Of a stretch of 64,000 nt of DNA, positions 26,603-35,215 are shown one piece after another. The notes below the pieces were generated by a model that ran no database searches, had not been told where the DNA came from, and saw only the letters and a list, made by a program, of their open reading frames with translations. The position numbers and the translations under genes were made by a program. Numbering within the stretch: position 1 is the stretch's first letter; every line of letters starts with the position of its first letter. Source of the stretch: Pseudomonas guineae (GTDB taxonomy: Bacteria; Pseudomonadota; Gammaproteobacteria; Pseudomonadales; Pseudomonadaceae); NCBI RefSeq assembly GCF_900113745.1, contig NZ_FOQL01000002.1:62001-126000 (forward strand). Direction: 5' to 3'.

Positions 26603-28461
26603 CCATCATGCAGCAGTCCAGTAAAGCTCAGGACAGAACCCTTGGGGTGTGGTTTCAGAATATTCAGCAGGGCATGGTGAAGCTACCGCGCTTTCAGCGC
26701 TTTGAAGCCTGGGATCGCGGTCGAATCGCGAGCTTTATGAACACCATCATCAATAATCTTCCGGTGGGTGTAACGCTCGCGCTTGAAGTGGCGGGTACCG
26801 AAAAATTTGAGTCGCGCTACATAGCGACCTCAGATCCAGAAACCCCTGGTACCGTCACGCAGCACTTGCTTGATGGCCAGCAACGGCTAACCGCGTTTTG
26901 GCGGGCGATGCACAACAACTACGAGTGGGAAACTTTTTTCGTTTACTTGCCCCAGTTTGATCGCCATTGGGAGGAGCCTGGGGAGAATATGGAGATAGCC
27001 TGCATACCCCGCTGGGTTAATAAACATCAGCTGCGGATGCCGCGTTGGGCAGAGGAGCCGGCGCATTGTTTTAAGCGAGGCTTGTTGCCCGTTTCACTCC
27101 TTCGCCCAGGCGACATTTCAACAGAGATTGACCTCTGGTTGAACGATGCGACCAAGCCGCTAGAACCTACGGATGATGACCCAAATGCGCTCGCCAAGTA
27201 CAAGGCCTATACCTCTACGCGCGATAGAATTAAGGCTGAAATTACTACGCTGCGCGAGCGTGTAACGCATTTCAATTTACCGTTTCTCTCACTGCCGGCT
27301 GAAACCAGCAAAGACGTGGCGCTGCAGGTGTTTATCAATATGAACACTAACAGCAAACCACTTTCTCTCTACGACATCATCGTTGCCGAGGTTGAAAGCG
27401 TCGCCGAAAAGTCGCTTCACGCGCTGGAGGCTAGTCTGACTGAAAAGTGTCCGAAGGCGGGTCGATTTGCAGATGTGTCTGATCTCATCCTCTCAACTTC
27501 TGCGTTGCTCCAGGAGAAGCTACCAAACACGCGCGGCATGATTGAGATGGACAAGAAGCAGCTGCTTGAAAATTGGCCAAAGCTGGAGCGTGGGTTGGAG
27601 CGTATGGCCTCGTTTCTCGAGGGGCAGCGTATATTTGATGGCCCCCGGCTACCGACCAACGCCGTGTTGGCTGTTATTGCAGCGGCATATGAGCTGATTC
27701 CCGATAACGGTGACTTTCTGGCAAAGGCGGAGAAGCTATTACGTCGCTATCTTTGGTCTTCTTTTTTTACTGATCGATATGAAAACTCGGCAGCTTCACG
27801 CGCATTTGCCGACTTTAAGGCAATCAAGGCGCTGCTCAAGAATCCAGCCTTCACCGAAGACGAGCTCATTACGGTGCCTGCATTAAACCGCACTGAATTC
27901 CCGCTTGCGGATGTGGACTCGTTGATGGCTGCAGGTTGGCCGAAAGCGGCCGGTATCGAAGCTCGAGCCATTCTTGCGGTTACTACGTACCTTGGCGCGA
28001 TTGATTTTGCAGATCACAAGACAGCAAGTTATGAAAGTATTCAGACTCGGGAGTACCACCATATCTTCCCGGATGCCCTGCTCTCGGAAGCTGGGATCCT
28101 TAGTTATTTGGCATTGAACTGCGCCCTTATTACCTGGAAGACAAACCGAATGATTGGTCGTAAGGACCCTTTAGATTATCTCCAGGAGCGCGTGCAATGG
28201 GCCGACGAAAATGTCATCCGAGAGCGTCTGAAGTCTCATTTAATTTCATACGATCGATTAACTAGCGCGCATTACGCAGACCTAGAAGGGGATGCGTTTA
28301 AACAAAAGCTGGCTAACGACTTCAACGAGTTTTTGCGAGATCGGGCCAATTTGGTTGTTGCTGCAATGAGTGCGCTCACCGAAGGAAATAATCCTTCCCT
28401 GGACGCTTTGTGGATGACGTACGCAACCAAAAATACCGAAAGCGCGGAGACGCTAGCATGA
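26599..28461 (+). CDS. brxU: BrxU-like GmrSD-family type IV restriction enzyme (DUF262 plus HNH)
   Basis: 620 residues. The N-terminal DUF262 (GmrS-like) domain has LPRFQRFEAWDRGRI and then the LLDGQQRLTA motif near residue 90, the nucleotide-hydrolysis signature of this family. The C-terminal part has YHHIFPDAL near 487 and NCALITWKTNRMIG near 510, an HNH-type nuclease motif as in DUF1524/GmrD. BrxU of the Escherichia fergusonii plasmid BREX locus sits at the same place, between pglX and pglZ, and cuts DNA carrying modified cytosines. This gene probably gives the same complementary defence against modified phages. It overlaps both neighbours by 4 bp. The exact substrate is unknown. Confidence 0.85.
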   Translation: MTIMQQSSKAQDRTLGVWFQNIQQGMVKLPRFQRFEAWDRGRIASFMNTIINNLPVGVTLALEVAGTEKFESRYIATSDPETPGTVTQHLLDGQQRLTAFWRAMHNNYEWETFFVYLPQFDRHWEEPGENMEIACIPRWVNKHQLRMPRWAEEPAHCFKRGLLPVSLLRPGDISTEIDLWLNDATKPLEPTDDDPNALAKYKAYTSTRDRIKAEITTLRERVTHFNLPFLSLPAETSKDVALQVFINMNTNSKPLSLYDIIVAEVESVAEKSLHALEASLTEKCPKAGRFADVSDLILSTSALLQEKLPNTRGMIEMDKKQLLENWPKLERGLERMASFLEGQRIFDGPRLPTNAVLAVIAAAYELIPDNGDFLAKAEKLLRRYLWSSFFTDRYENSAASRAFADFKAIKALLKNPAFTEDELITVPALNRTEFPLADVDSLMAAGWPKAAGIEARAILAVTTYLGAIDFADHKTASYESIQTREYHHIFPDALLSEAGILSYLALNCALITWKTNRMIGRKDPLDYLQERVQWADENVIRERLKSHLISYDRLTSAHYADLEGDAFKQKLANDFNEFLRDRANLVVAAMSALTEGNNPSLDALWMTYATKNTESAETLA

Positions 28462-30980
28462 GTATTGCTGAATTTATTCAGAGCAAGATCCTTCGGCCCC
28501 GCCTGCAAAAGACCGGCAGTCTCGTGGTGTATGACCCAGCAGGACATTACCAAGATGTCTGCAATGGCCTGGCTGACGAAAAACTGCTGGTTGTGGATGC
28601 ATCAAAGAGCAGCATTGAAAGCCGGGTTGCTGCCATGCAGGGCTTGCGTGATGTGATCGATCAGCAACTCGCCGGAATGCTGGTCTATGTCCCTAGAAAG
28701 GCACCCGAGAGCGATGAAGAGCGGCAGTCTGATCCCTTCGCTGCCATTGCGGCGGCGGGATGCGTTTTTCCGGACGGCGATGGTGACAGTTTTGAGAGTC
28801 TGTGCCTGAAGGCGAAGCCTGATCACACCACGGCAATCAGGGCGATCTTTAGTCAGGATGTATCGCCAAGCTTTGCTGTCGTGGATGCGATCGGTGGTGG
28901 CTTGGGTTGGCCCAACTTGCGTGCGCTGCTGTCAGTCGAGTCCGCGCGTGACATTTTGTTCGCTCTTCTCGCTCCGAGCGAGGCGCAGCAAGCCGCACTG
29001 AAAGGCAGCGACAGCTGGGTGATGGAAACGCGAGATCTACTCCGTAACAGCATGGGTTTGACATTAAAAACCCGGGGCAAGACTTGGGACTCTGTTGCCA
29101 ACGAGTTATGGCGTTTTGTTTTGTTCAGTGAGTTTGTGTTTGATCTGCCGGGGGCATTGCCAGCAAGTCTGGCTGATGTGCCACGCGCCGAAGCCCTGGC
29201 TAAGCCACTGATTGAGGATTTGTGCGATCGCTTGCGAAATGACCGTCGCACCCAGAGCGCCTACATCGATCGCGCTGACGAAATTGAGAGTGAGTTCAAT
29301 CTTGTCAGCCTGTTTAGTGGCTGGTCTGACTTAGGTGATCGAGACACCTTCCCATTTGAAGAACGCACGTTTTTGAGCAGTGCCATCGAAGGCATCCTGC
29401 GCGATGACATCGATCGGGTGCGCCACATCATGGAGCGTCATCAGCAGTCGGTGTGGACGGGCAAGGGAGAAAGTCGGGCTCAGTGGGACTTGATCCGCTC
29501 GGCCACCGAATTAATGCAAACCTGTGACGACATGGAGAGACAGCTTTCCGACAACGCGCGCAATCTTGATGTGCTGTTGGCTTTCTACGTGAGCAGTCTG
29601 CGTGAGGCAGATCGCTTGCATCGTGAGTTTGAGCAGGCAGTCAGCGATTACGACTGGCAAGACAAGCAAGGCGTCATGACACCGGTGAAGAGCCAGGTGC
29701 GTAAGCAGTACGGTAAGTTGGTCGAGAAAGTTCAGCTGATCTTTACTCGCCATGTCGAACAGAGTGGATGGCCGCTGGCGGGCCAGCTTTCAAATGCTGA
29801 CGTATTTGACCGTATCGTCGCACCTAAGCTGCAGAAGAATGGGCACAAAGTGGCGTACTTCATGATCGATGCGCTGCGCTACGAGTTAGGTGTGGCGCTT
29901 GAGCACCAACTGAAGGAAGACGGCCAAGTTGAATTGCAAGCCGCTATGGCCCAGCTGCCTAGCATTACGCTGGTGGGTATGGCCAGCTTGCTGCCTGGCG
30001 CAGGGCAGCTGTTGCGCATCAAAAATGACGATCAGAGTCTGGTGCCGATGTTGGGCGATCAGGTGGTGGCCACGGTCGCACAGCGCATGGATGTGTTACG
30101 CAAAAAATATGGTCAGCGTTTTGAAGAGGGGCGACTGGAAGAGTTTGTGCGCGGCCGCTTCGATTTTTCTCCAGAGACTGACTTGCTGGTATTACGAGCT
30201 GTTGAAATCGATAGCCACTTTGAAAACCATCCCGACACTGCGCCAACAGAAATTACCAATGCACTGAAGCGCATTCGTGTTGCGATCCACAAGCTAAAGG
30301 AGCGCGGTTTTCATGAAGTGGTGATCGCTACCGACCATGGTTTCTTTATGAACACCCACGCCGGTGCAGGTGATGTGTGCAGCAAACCATCCGGCAATTG
30401 GGTTGGCGTACATGATCGTTGCGCGCTCGGCGATGGTTCTGGCGATAGCAACCACATTGTGGTTGCAACGGAGAAGATGGGTATTCGCGGTGATTTCGCT
30501 AAGTTTGCTGCACCACATTCGCTTGCCTCCTATCGCAACGGTCTTCTGTACTACCACGGAGGTATTTCACTGCAAGAATGCGTAGTGCCGGTTATTACGA
30601 TGCAGCTAAAAGTATCGAATCAACCGACTTTGCAGAAAGCGTCTGTGGCTATGGGCTACAAGAATGGCGCCAAGTTCATCACCACTCGCATGCCAGTGAT
30701 TGACCTTGCAGTCGAGACGGCAGACATGTTCTCGAAGGAGAGTGATTTCGAGATTTTGCTCGAGGCGCACGACAGTAAAGGCGAGGTTGTAGGAGAAGCC
30801 AAGGCCGGAGGCGCGGTAAATCCTGCGACTGGTACCTTGTCGTTGAAACCCGGTGACAAGGTTCAAGTGACGATCAAGATGCAAATGGACTTCGAGGGGA
30901 AATTCAAGATAAAGGCTTTGAACCCCACGACTTATTCGGTGTACTGCCAACTCGACCTGGCAACTGACTATGCGGTGTAA
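28458..30980 (+). CDS. pglZ: BREX phosphatase-like protein PglZ
   Basis: 840 residues from ATG 28458, which overlaps the brxU-like stop (ATGA); a longer start at 28410 would lie deep in that gene and is unlikely. The alkaline-phosphatase-superfamily core is visible as VAYFMIDALRYELG near residue 466 and VIATDHGFFMN near 622, giving the metal-binding D, D and H. BREX PglZ proteins are required for defence; nuclease activity has been proposed for relatives. The C-terminal part after about 720 is a beta-rich domain. brxL begins 5 bp later. Confidence 0.95.
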   Translation: MSIAEFIQSKILRPRLQKTGSLVVYDPAGHYQDVCNGLADEKLLVVDASKSSIESRVAAMQGLRDVIDQQLAGMLVYVPRKAPESDEERQSDPFAAIAAAGCVFPDGDGDSFESLCLKAKPDHTTAIRAIFSQDVSPSFAVVDAIGGGLGWPNLRALLSVESARDILFALLAPSEAQQAALKGSDSWVMETRDLLRNSMGLTLKTRGKTWDSVANELWRFVLFSEFVFDLPGALPASLADVPRAEALAKPLIEDLCDRLRNDRRTQSAYIDRADEIESEFNLVSLFSGWSDLGDRDTFPFEERTFLSSAIEGILRDDIDRVRHIMERHQQSVWTGKGESRAQWDLIRSATELMQTCDDMERQLSDNARNLDVLLAFYVSSLREADRLHREFEQAVSDYDWQDKQGVMTPVKSQVRKQYGKLVEKVQLIFTRHVEQSGWPLAGQLSNADVFDRIVAPKLQKNGHKVAYFMIDALRYELGVALEHQLKEDGQVELQAAMAQLPSITLVGMASLLPGAGQLLRIKNDDQSLVPMLGDQVVATVAQRMDVLRKKYGQRFEEGRLEEFVRGRFDFSPETDLLVLRAVEIDSHFENHPDTAPTEITNALKRIRVAIHKLKERGFHEVVIATDHGFFMNTHAGAGDVCSKPSGNWVGVHDRCALGDGSGDSNHIVVATEKMGIRGDFAKFAAPHSLASYRNGLLYYHGGISLQECVVPVITMQLKVSNQPTLQKASVAMGYKNGAKFITTRMPVIDLAVETADMFSKESDFEILLEAHDSKGEVVGEAKAGGAVNPATGTLSLKPGDKVQVTIKMQMDFEGKFKIKALNPTTYSVYCQLDLATDYAV

Positions 30981-30985
30981 AGACT

Positions 30986-33064
30986 ATGAATGAACTTGAC
31001 CAAAAGTTGATTGCTACCTTCGATGGGAAGGTGCTACGCAAGGATTTACTCCATCGAATTAAAAAGGGAACCAACGTTCCCACCTTTGTTTTGGAGTTTT
31101 TACTTGCTCGCTTTTGCGCGAGTGATGATCAGGCTGAAATGGATGCAGGCATGGAGGCTGTGCTATCCAGCCTACAAGACAACTATGTAAAGCCTGACGA
31201 GGCGAATGCCGCACAGTCCAGGGTGGCAACCAAAGGCAAGCACCGATTTATCGATAAAGTGCATGTTCGGTATGTCGAGAAGGAAAAACGCCACTGGGCA
31301 TCGTTAGAGAACTTCAACTCGCAGCGAATCGCGATTGGTGAGAAGTTTTATCGAGACAATGACCGCTTGTTGGAAGGTGGCATTTGGGCTGAGGTGACGT
31401 TGTCGCACAACCCGATCGAAGATGATGATTACGCGTTCTATATCGAAGAACTTCGACCGATTCAGATCAGCCGATTTGATTTTGATCGGTATTGTGAAGG
31501 TAGAACTCAATTTACCCGTGATGAGTGGATTGCCTCGATCCTGCGTACTGTCGGACTAGAGCCGACGAAGCTTTCAAAGCGCGTTTCAATGCACTTTATT
31601 GCGCGTCTAGCGGCACTTGTTGAGCCCAATTTCAACTATATCGAGCTTGGGCCACGCGGCACTGGCAAGTCGTATTTTTTTAGTGAGTTCTCGCCATATG
31701 CGACCTTGATTTCTGGCGGCCAGGCCACGAAGTCAGCTCTGTTCTACAACAATGCACGCCGCAAAGTTGGCTTAGTGGGTTTCTGGGATACGGTGGCTTT
31801 CGACGAGGTTGGCGGTATCAAGGTCAAAGATCCAGACACCATTCAAATCATGAAGGATTTCATGGCAAATGGTCGCTTCTCCCGAGGCGCAGAGGTGATT
31901 GCTGATGCCAGTCTGAGTTTTGTCGGAAACTTCGATCTATCTATCAGCCAAGTGGTTAACTCAGAAAAACACGATCTGTTTCAGCCTCTGCCAGCTGAGT
32001 TTGACTTGGCGATCATGGATCGATTCGCTGCCTATATTCCAGGTTGGGAAATGCCCAAAAACAGCAGTGAATTTCTCACCAATAATTACGGGTTCATCAC
32101 CGACTACTTGGCGGAAGCGTTTCACTACCAGTTCAAGCATACCAACCGGTTTGAAGAGGTCAGCAAGCGTATTCGGCTTGGCAAGAGCGTTGAAGGCCGT
32201 GATGAAAAAGGGATCAAAAAGACCGTCTGCGCTTTCCTGAAAATTCTTCACCCGGCCGGATCGCCGACTGATGAAGAGTTCGAAGAATACGTTGCTTATG
32301 CTGTTGAGTGCCGTCGTCGCGTCAAGGAACAGATGAATAAACGCAAACCAGATGATGAGTTTGCGCGTATTGATCTCTCGTTTGTTAATGCACAGGGTCA
32401 AGAGATTGTTGTCTATTGCCCTGAATCGAAGGATGCTCCAGCAACACAGCAGCCGATGAGGAGACAGCTAAACGACAGTCTTGCGCCAGAACGCGACGTT
32501 AAAACCGAAGTTAAACAAGAGCCACTGGCGACAGCGCCTGCGAGAAAAATTGAATCAACTGCCCCCGTCATCACGCCAGACGTTGCTCCAGAGGAGTTAA
32601 TCGAGCGTCATTTCACGATTATGTACGGCGATGTTGGCCACAGCTATGAGTCGATCATTGGTCCCTACTTGCAAGGGGCAAAGGCTGTCGTAATTGAAGA
32701 TCCATACATACGACTCCAGCATCAGATCCATAATTTCGTTCGCTTTTGTGAGTGCGCCTTGAAGGCTGGAACGGTTAAAAAAATCACCTTGGTCACTGGG
32801 TACGATGACAACACTCAGGTGGCGGAGATCGCAGAGAAGCTTGAGGAGTTGAAGCAGAGCTTGCTAGAGATGGATGTGGAGCTCGAGGTGAAGCTCAACC
32901 CCAACATCCATGATCGGGAAATTCGCCTGGATAACGGCTGGGTCATCAAAATAGGGCGAGGGCTGGACTTTTATCAAAAGCCGGGTGGCTGGTTTGAGGT
33001 GGGTTCGAACGACTTGAGCCTGCGGAAGTGTCTTGAAACCAAGGTGGATATTTTTCGTGGTTAA
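30986..33064 (+). CDS. brxL: BREX protein BrxL (AAA ATPase) with a MITD1-like C-terminal domain
   Basis: 692 residues. The AAA core has LGPRGTGKSYFFSEF near residue 222 and a FWDTVAFDEVGG Walker B region near 270, matching BrxL, the Lon-like protein of type I BREX that acts as a DNA-binding ATPase. After a variable linker (about 475-545) the C-terminal 145 residues contain IHDREIRLDNGW, then VIKIGRGLDFYQ. This resembles the phospholipase D-like MIT C-terminal domain of MITD1 and not a Lon protease domain; I see no Lon Ser-Lys dyad signature. It is the last BREX gene and ends facing a minus-strand gene across 24 bp. Confidence 0.9.
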   Translation: MNELDQKLIATFDGKVLRKDLLHRIKKGTNVPTFVLEFLLARFCASDDQAEMDAGMEAVLSSLQDNYVKPDEANAAQSRVATKGKHRFIDKVHVRYVEKEKRHWASLENFNSQRIAIGEKFYRDNDRLLEGGIWAEVTLSHNPIEDDDYAFYIEELRPIQISRFDFDRYCEGRTQFTRDEWIASILRTVGLEPTKLSKRVSMHFIARLAALVEPNFNYIELGPRGTGKSYFFSEFSPYATLISGGQATKSALFYNNARRKVGLVGFWDTVAFDEVGGIKVKDPDTIQIMKDFMANGRFSRGAEVIADASLSFVGNFDLSISQVVNSEKHDLFQPLPAEFDLAIMDRFAAYIPGWEMPKNSSEFLTNNYGFITDYLAEAFHYQFKHTNRFEEVSKRIRLGKSVEGRDEKGIKKTVCAFLKILHPAGSPTDEEFEEYVAYAVECRRRVKEQMNKRKPDDEFARIDLSFVNAQGQEIVVYCPESKDAPATQQPMRRQLNDSLAPERDVKTEVKQEPLATAPARKIESTAPVITPDVAPEELIERHFTIMYGDVGHSYESIIGPYLQGAKAVVIEDPYIRLQHQIHNFVRFCECALKAGTVKKITLVTGYDDNTQVAEIAEKLEELKQSLLEMDVELEVKLNPNIHDREIRLDNGWVIKIGRGLDFYQKPGGWFEVGSNDLSLRKCLETKVDIFRG

Positions 33065-33088
33065 TTAGAGAACCATTGATTTTTGCTT

Positions 33089-33391
33089 TCATAGCCAATG
33101 TTCAGGGACTTCTATTCCGTAGTTTTTTGACACTGTTTTTAATGTGGAGATGATCTCAGCATGTCGGGCCTGATCGTAAGCCTGCGAGAGTGACCGGCTA
33201 TCTAGGAGGCTTTTCAGTTCGCCAAGGTTGTACATGCCCAATCGATGGAAATTACCCCAGCTGGGTATGCCAAACAGGTTATAGATAACAACAGTGGCAT
33301 CACGCTCGCTTGCTAAGCGTTTCTCGCCTGTTAGCTTTTCCGCAGCTTCTTCAGCTTTGTCGCGGTCTTCGTAGGTGTTGAGCAGTTTCAT
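33089..33391 (-). CDS. Small protein of unknown function
   Basis: 100 residues, starting MKLLNTYEDRDKAEEAAEKL. Predicted alpha/beta and mostly helical, with no catalytic motif that I recognise. It is convergent with brxL (24 bp between stops) and lies at the end of the minus-strand island module. It has no strong ribosome site. It may be a real accessory gene, as its codon use and even composition look like coding sequence. No function is proposed. Confidence 0.6.
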   Translation of the reverse strand: MKLLNTYEDRDKAEEAAEKLTGEKRLASERDATVVIYNLFGIPSWGNFHRLGMYNLGELKSLLDSRSLSQAYDQARHAEIISTLKTVSKNYGIEVPEHWL

Positions 33392-33463
33392 AGGTTTAGG
33401 ATGCTAGCTTGAAGGACCCTAGATTTTGCCCGACTGGCAAAAAAAGAACATCAACAGGAATTG

Positions 33464-33499
33464 CTCAGGGAGATCCGCATCCAGACGGGTCTCCCTGAG
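33464..33499 (-). terminator. Hairpin downstream of the 54-residue gene
   Basis: Arms 33464-33477 and 33486-33499 pair over 14 positions with one wobble, with an 8-base loop. A run of T on the minus strand follows about 20 bases later, so this may be a terminator or a 3'-end structure. Confidence 0.5.
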
Positions 33500-33515
33500 T
33501 ATGAGGCCAATTGAA

Positions 33516-33680
33516 TTAAGCCCGCTGAAGTCGACTGAAGATCCAGCACGCAAGCACTAGCGCTATTAGTACTAGCGGAAATCGCACCATCAGAATCACC
33601 AATAGCAGCAGGGCCAGGCAGCCAGCGAGTATTCCGGCAAACACGAATACAGCGGTGAAGGTGCCTAACAGTAGTTTCAT
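33516..33680 (-). CDS. 54-residue hydrophobic membrane protein
   Basis: A short gene starting at ATG 33680 and ending in TAA at 33516, with a good AAGGAG ribosome site upstream. The product starts MKLLLGTFTAVFVFAGILAG and is hydrophobic for about 45 residues, enough for one long or two short membrane helices, ending in a short basic tail SRLQRA. It follows the RadC/JAB gene by 9 bp, in the same operon. The family is unknown. Toxin-like, holin-like and simple membrane anchor roles are all possible and none is supported. Confidence 0.6.
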   Translation of the reverse strand: MKLLLGTFTAVFVFAGILAGCLALLLLVILMVRFPLVLIALVLACWIFSRLQRA

Positions 33681-33689
33681 GCAGTCTCC

Positions 33690-34187
33690 TTATAGGTGTC
33701 CCAGCTCAGCCAGCGATACACATCCTTCACTCCCTACCACAACGTGATCGAGCATTCGGACGTCTACCAAGCTCAAGGCATCTTGGAGCTTGCGGGTTAA
33801 CAGTTGGTCAGCTTGGCTGGGCTCCGGGTCACCAGAGGGGTGGTTATGAACCAGGATTACGGCAGCAGCATTGTGTTTGAGGCATAGTTTCACTACCTCT
33901 CTTGGGTATACGTTCGCACTGTCCAGGGTTCCACGAAACAGCTCTACGAACTCCAAAATGCGGTGCTTGCTATCCAGCATAAGCAGCGCAAATACCTCGT
34001 GCTCATAGCCTCCCAGCAACGTCTGTAAATGGCTGAATACAGCATTCGGTGTAGTCAGCGCTCGTCCACGTCGCAGGCGTTGACCAGCTAATTGCTGAGC
34101 CATCAATAAGATGTCGGCTTCGCTTACAGGTGACTCGACCAGATAGGTGCCAGTGGCTTCACCGGCTTTAAGCTTGTGCAGTTTCAT
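33690..34187 (-). CDS. RadC/JAB-domain protein (mobile-element type)
   Basis: 165 residues from ATG 34187, chosen because AAGGAGCAAG precedes it; an in-frame extension to 34478 overlaps the upstream gene and looks spurious. It is a RadC-like JAB/MPN domain with the metalloprotease-type motif HNHPSGDPEPSQAD and an upstream E in the core. The helix-hairpin-helix region of chromosomal RadC is missing, as is usual for the short copies carried by islands and ICEs. Despite the name, RadC has no proven repair role; JAB proteins are candidate metal-dependent proteases or DNA-associated enzymes. It is in the same operon as the Gp3-like gene. Confidence 0.88.
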   Translation of the reverse strand: MKLHKLKAGEATGTYLVESPVSEADILLMAQQLAGQRLRRGRALTTPNAVFSHLQTLLGGYEHEVFALLMLDSKHRILEFVELFRGTLDSANVYPREVVKLCLKHNAAAVILVHNHPSGDPEPSQADQLLTRKLQDALSLVDVRMLDHVVVGSEGCVSLAELGHL

Positions 34188-34215
34188 TTCTTGCTCCTTG
34201 GGCCGGTTGGCCACT

Positions 34216-35130
34216 TCAGCTATTAAGGGGTTGGATCTGGCATTGGTTCTCAAGCTTTTCAGCCAGGCTTGGTTTGCTCGAGGTTTGTGGAGTTGGAGCT
34301 GGCGTTGGTAAAGGCTGTTCACGACTGCCGTCGACCGAGAAGAACTCCTCAACAATGGCGCCGCTGTCTTCTTCGCTGTCTTCAAAAGCGCCATTGCCAA
34401 AGCCGCGCCGTGCAGCCTCATCCAGCGCGATTTGATCAAAGCCTGCGGTTTGCCGTTGTTCATCCAGCTCATTGGCAACCCTTAGCGCCTCACTCATGTC
34501 GATGCCGTTGCGTACCGTGAGGTCGACGTAAAAGATCGGTGTCCCATGGCTCTGCCGTGTCGACTTGCCACGTAAACGCAGCTCCAACGGCAGACATGCC
34601 AAGCGGTTACCCGAGATAGCCTGGAAGTAATGCAGCCGTGCAGCGAGGGTGCGGATGCTGTTGAAGCCTGTGGTACGGAATACAAAGCTACCCAGTGGAT
34701 CGTCATCACCGATCAGCACGTTCAGCCGACCATAAGGCTTGCAGGCACCACCCTTAGCTAGCGGACAAGCATCCGGCGAGGGGCAGGGCAGTGACTGCAT
34801 ACCGTCCTGGGTAACACGCTTGCAGGTCTCGCCATTGCCCACGCACAGCGGCCGCCCGGTCTGCCGATCAAACAGGGTGTAGTCAGCGCGGAAATTCAGC
34901 TCCGGTTCGTTAAACAGCAGGCGTACCGGGATGCTGCGTAGCTTGTCTTCCTGGGATTTACGCAGTTCATCGTTGAGTGGGTGCAGCAGCCAGCCGTCCT
35001 TGCCTTGCACTTGTGAGGTGATGGTGAACTGATCATCTTTCTCCGGCAGGCGTTTGCCGTTTTTCTCGACGACCTTACCGATGGATATACGACCGAGCAC
35101 CGGCGGGGTAATAGCCAGACCTTTAAGCAT
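34216..35130 (-). CDS. Island 'hydrolase or metal-binding' protein, Gp3-like
   Basis: 304 residues with CAAGGAG before the ATG. It belongs to a family common in Pseudomonas islands and ICEs that is usually labelled hydrolase or metal-binding protein and may be related to phage Gp3-like recombination directionality proteins; I recall this from family patterns and it is not proven. A four-cysteine cluster (C at about 99, 105, 118 and 124, in the run from LCVGNGETCK to CPLAKGGACK) suggests a metal site. The C-terminal 60 residues are acidic and proline-rich, probably disordered. It lies between YqaJ and RadC, suggesting a shared DNA-processing role. Confidence 0.7.
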   Translation of the reverse strand: MLKGLAITPPVLGRISIGKVVEKNGKRLPEKDDQFTITSQVQGKDGWLLHPLNDELRKSQEDKLRSIPVRLLFNEPELNFRADYTLFDRQTGRPLCVGNGETCKRVTQDGMQSLPCPSPDACPLAKGGACKPYGRLNVLIGDDDPLGSFVFRTTGFNSIRTLAARLHYFQAISGNRLACLPLELRLRGKSTRQSHGTPIFYVDLTVRNGIDMSEALRVANELDEQRQTAGFDQIALDEAARRGFGNGAFEDSEEDSGAIVEEFFSVDGSREQPLPTPAPTPQTSSKPSLAEKLENQCQIQPLNS

Positions 35131-35148
35131 GGTGGTTCTCCTTGAAAT

Positions 35149-35189
35149 TAAAAAAGGCCACCCACACAGCTACCACCGCGTGGATGACC
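35149..35189 (-). terminator. Rho-independent terminator after the YqaJ gene
   Basis: On the minus strand a 10-bp stem (35156-35165 with 35180-35189, two wobbles) leads into a T-run (A-run at 35149-35155 on the plus strand). It lies between the YqaJ stop and the next gene. Confidence 0.75.
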
Positions 35190-35215
35190 AAGAGGGGCGT
35201 GTTGCGATGGGTTAT

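Noticed and set aside
34188..34478. Longer start for the RadC/JAB gene
   Set aside because: The extra residues overlap the upstream Gp3-like gene in another frame, and a strong ribosome site marks 34187 instead.
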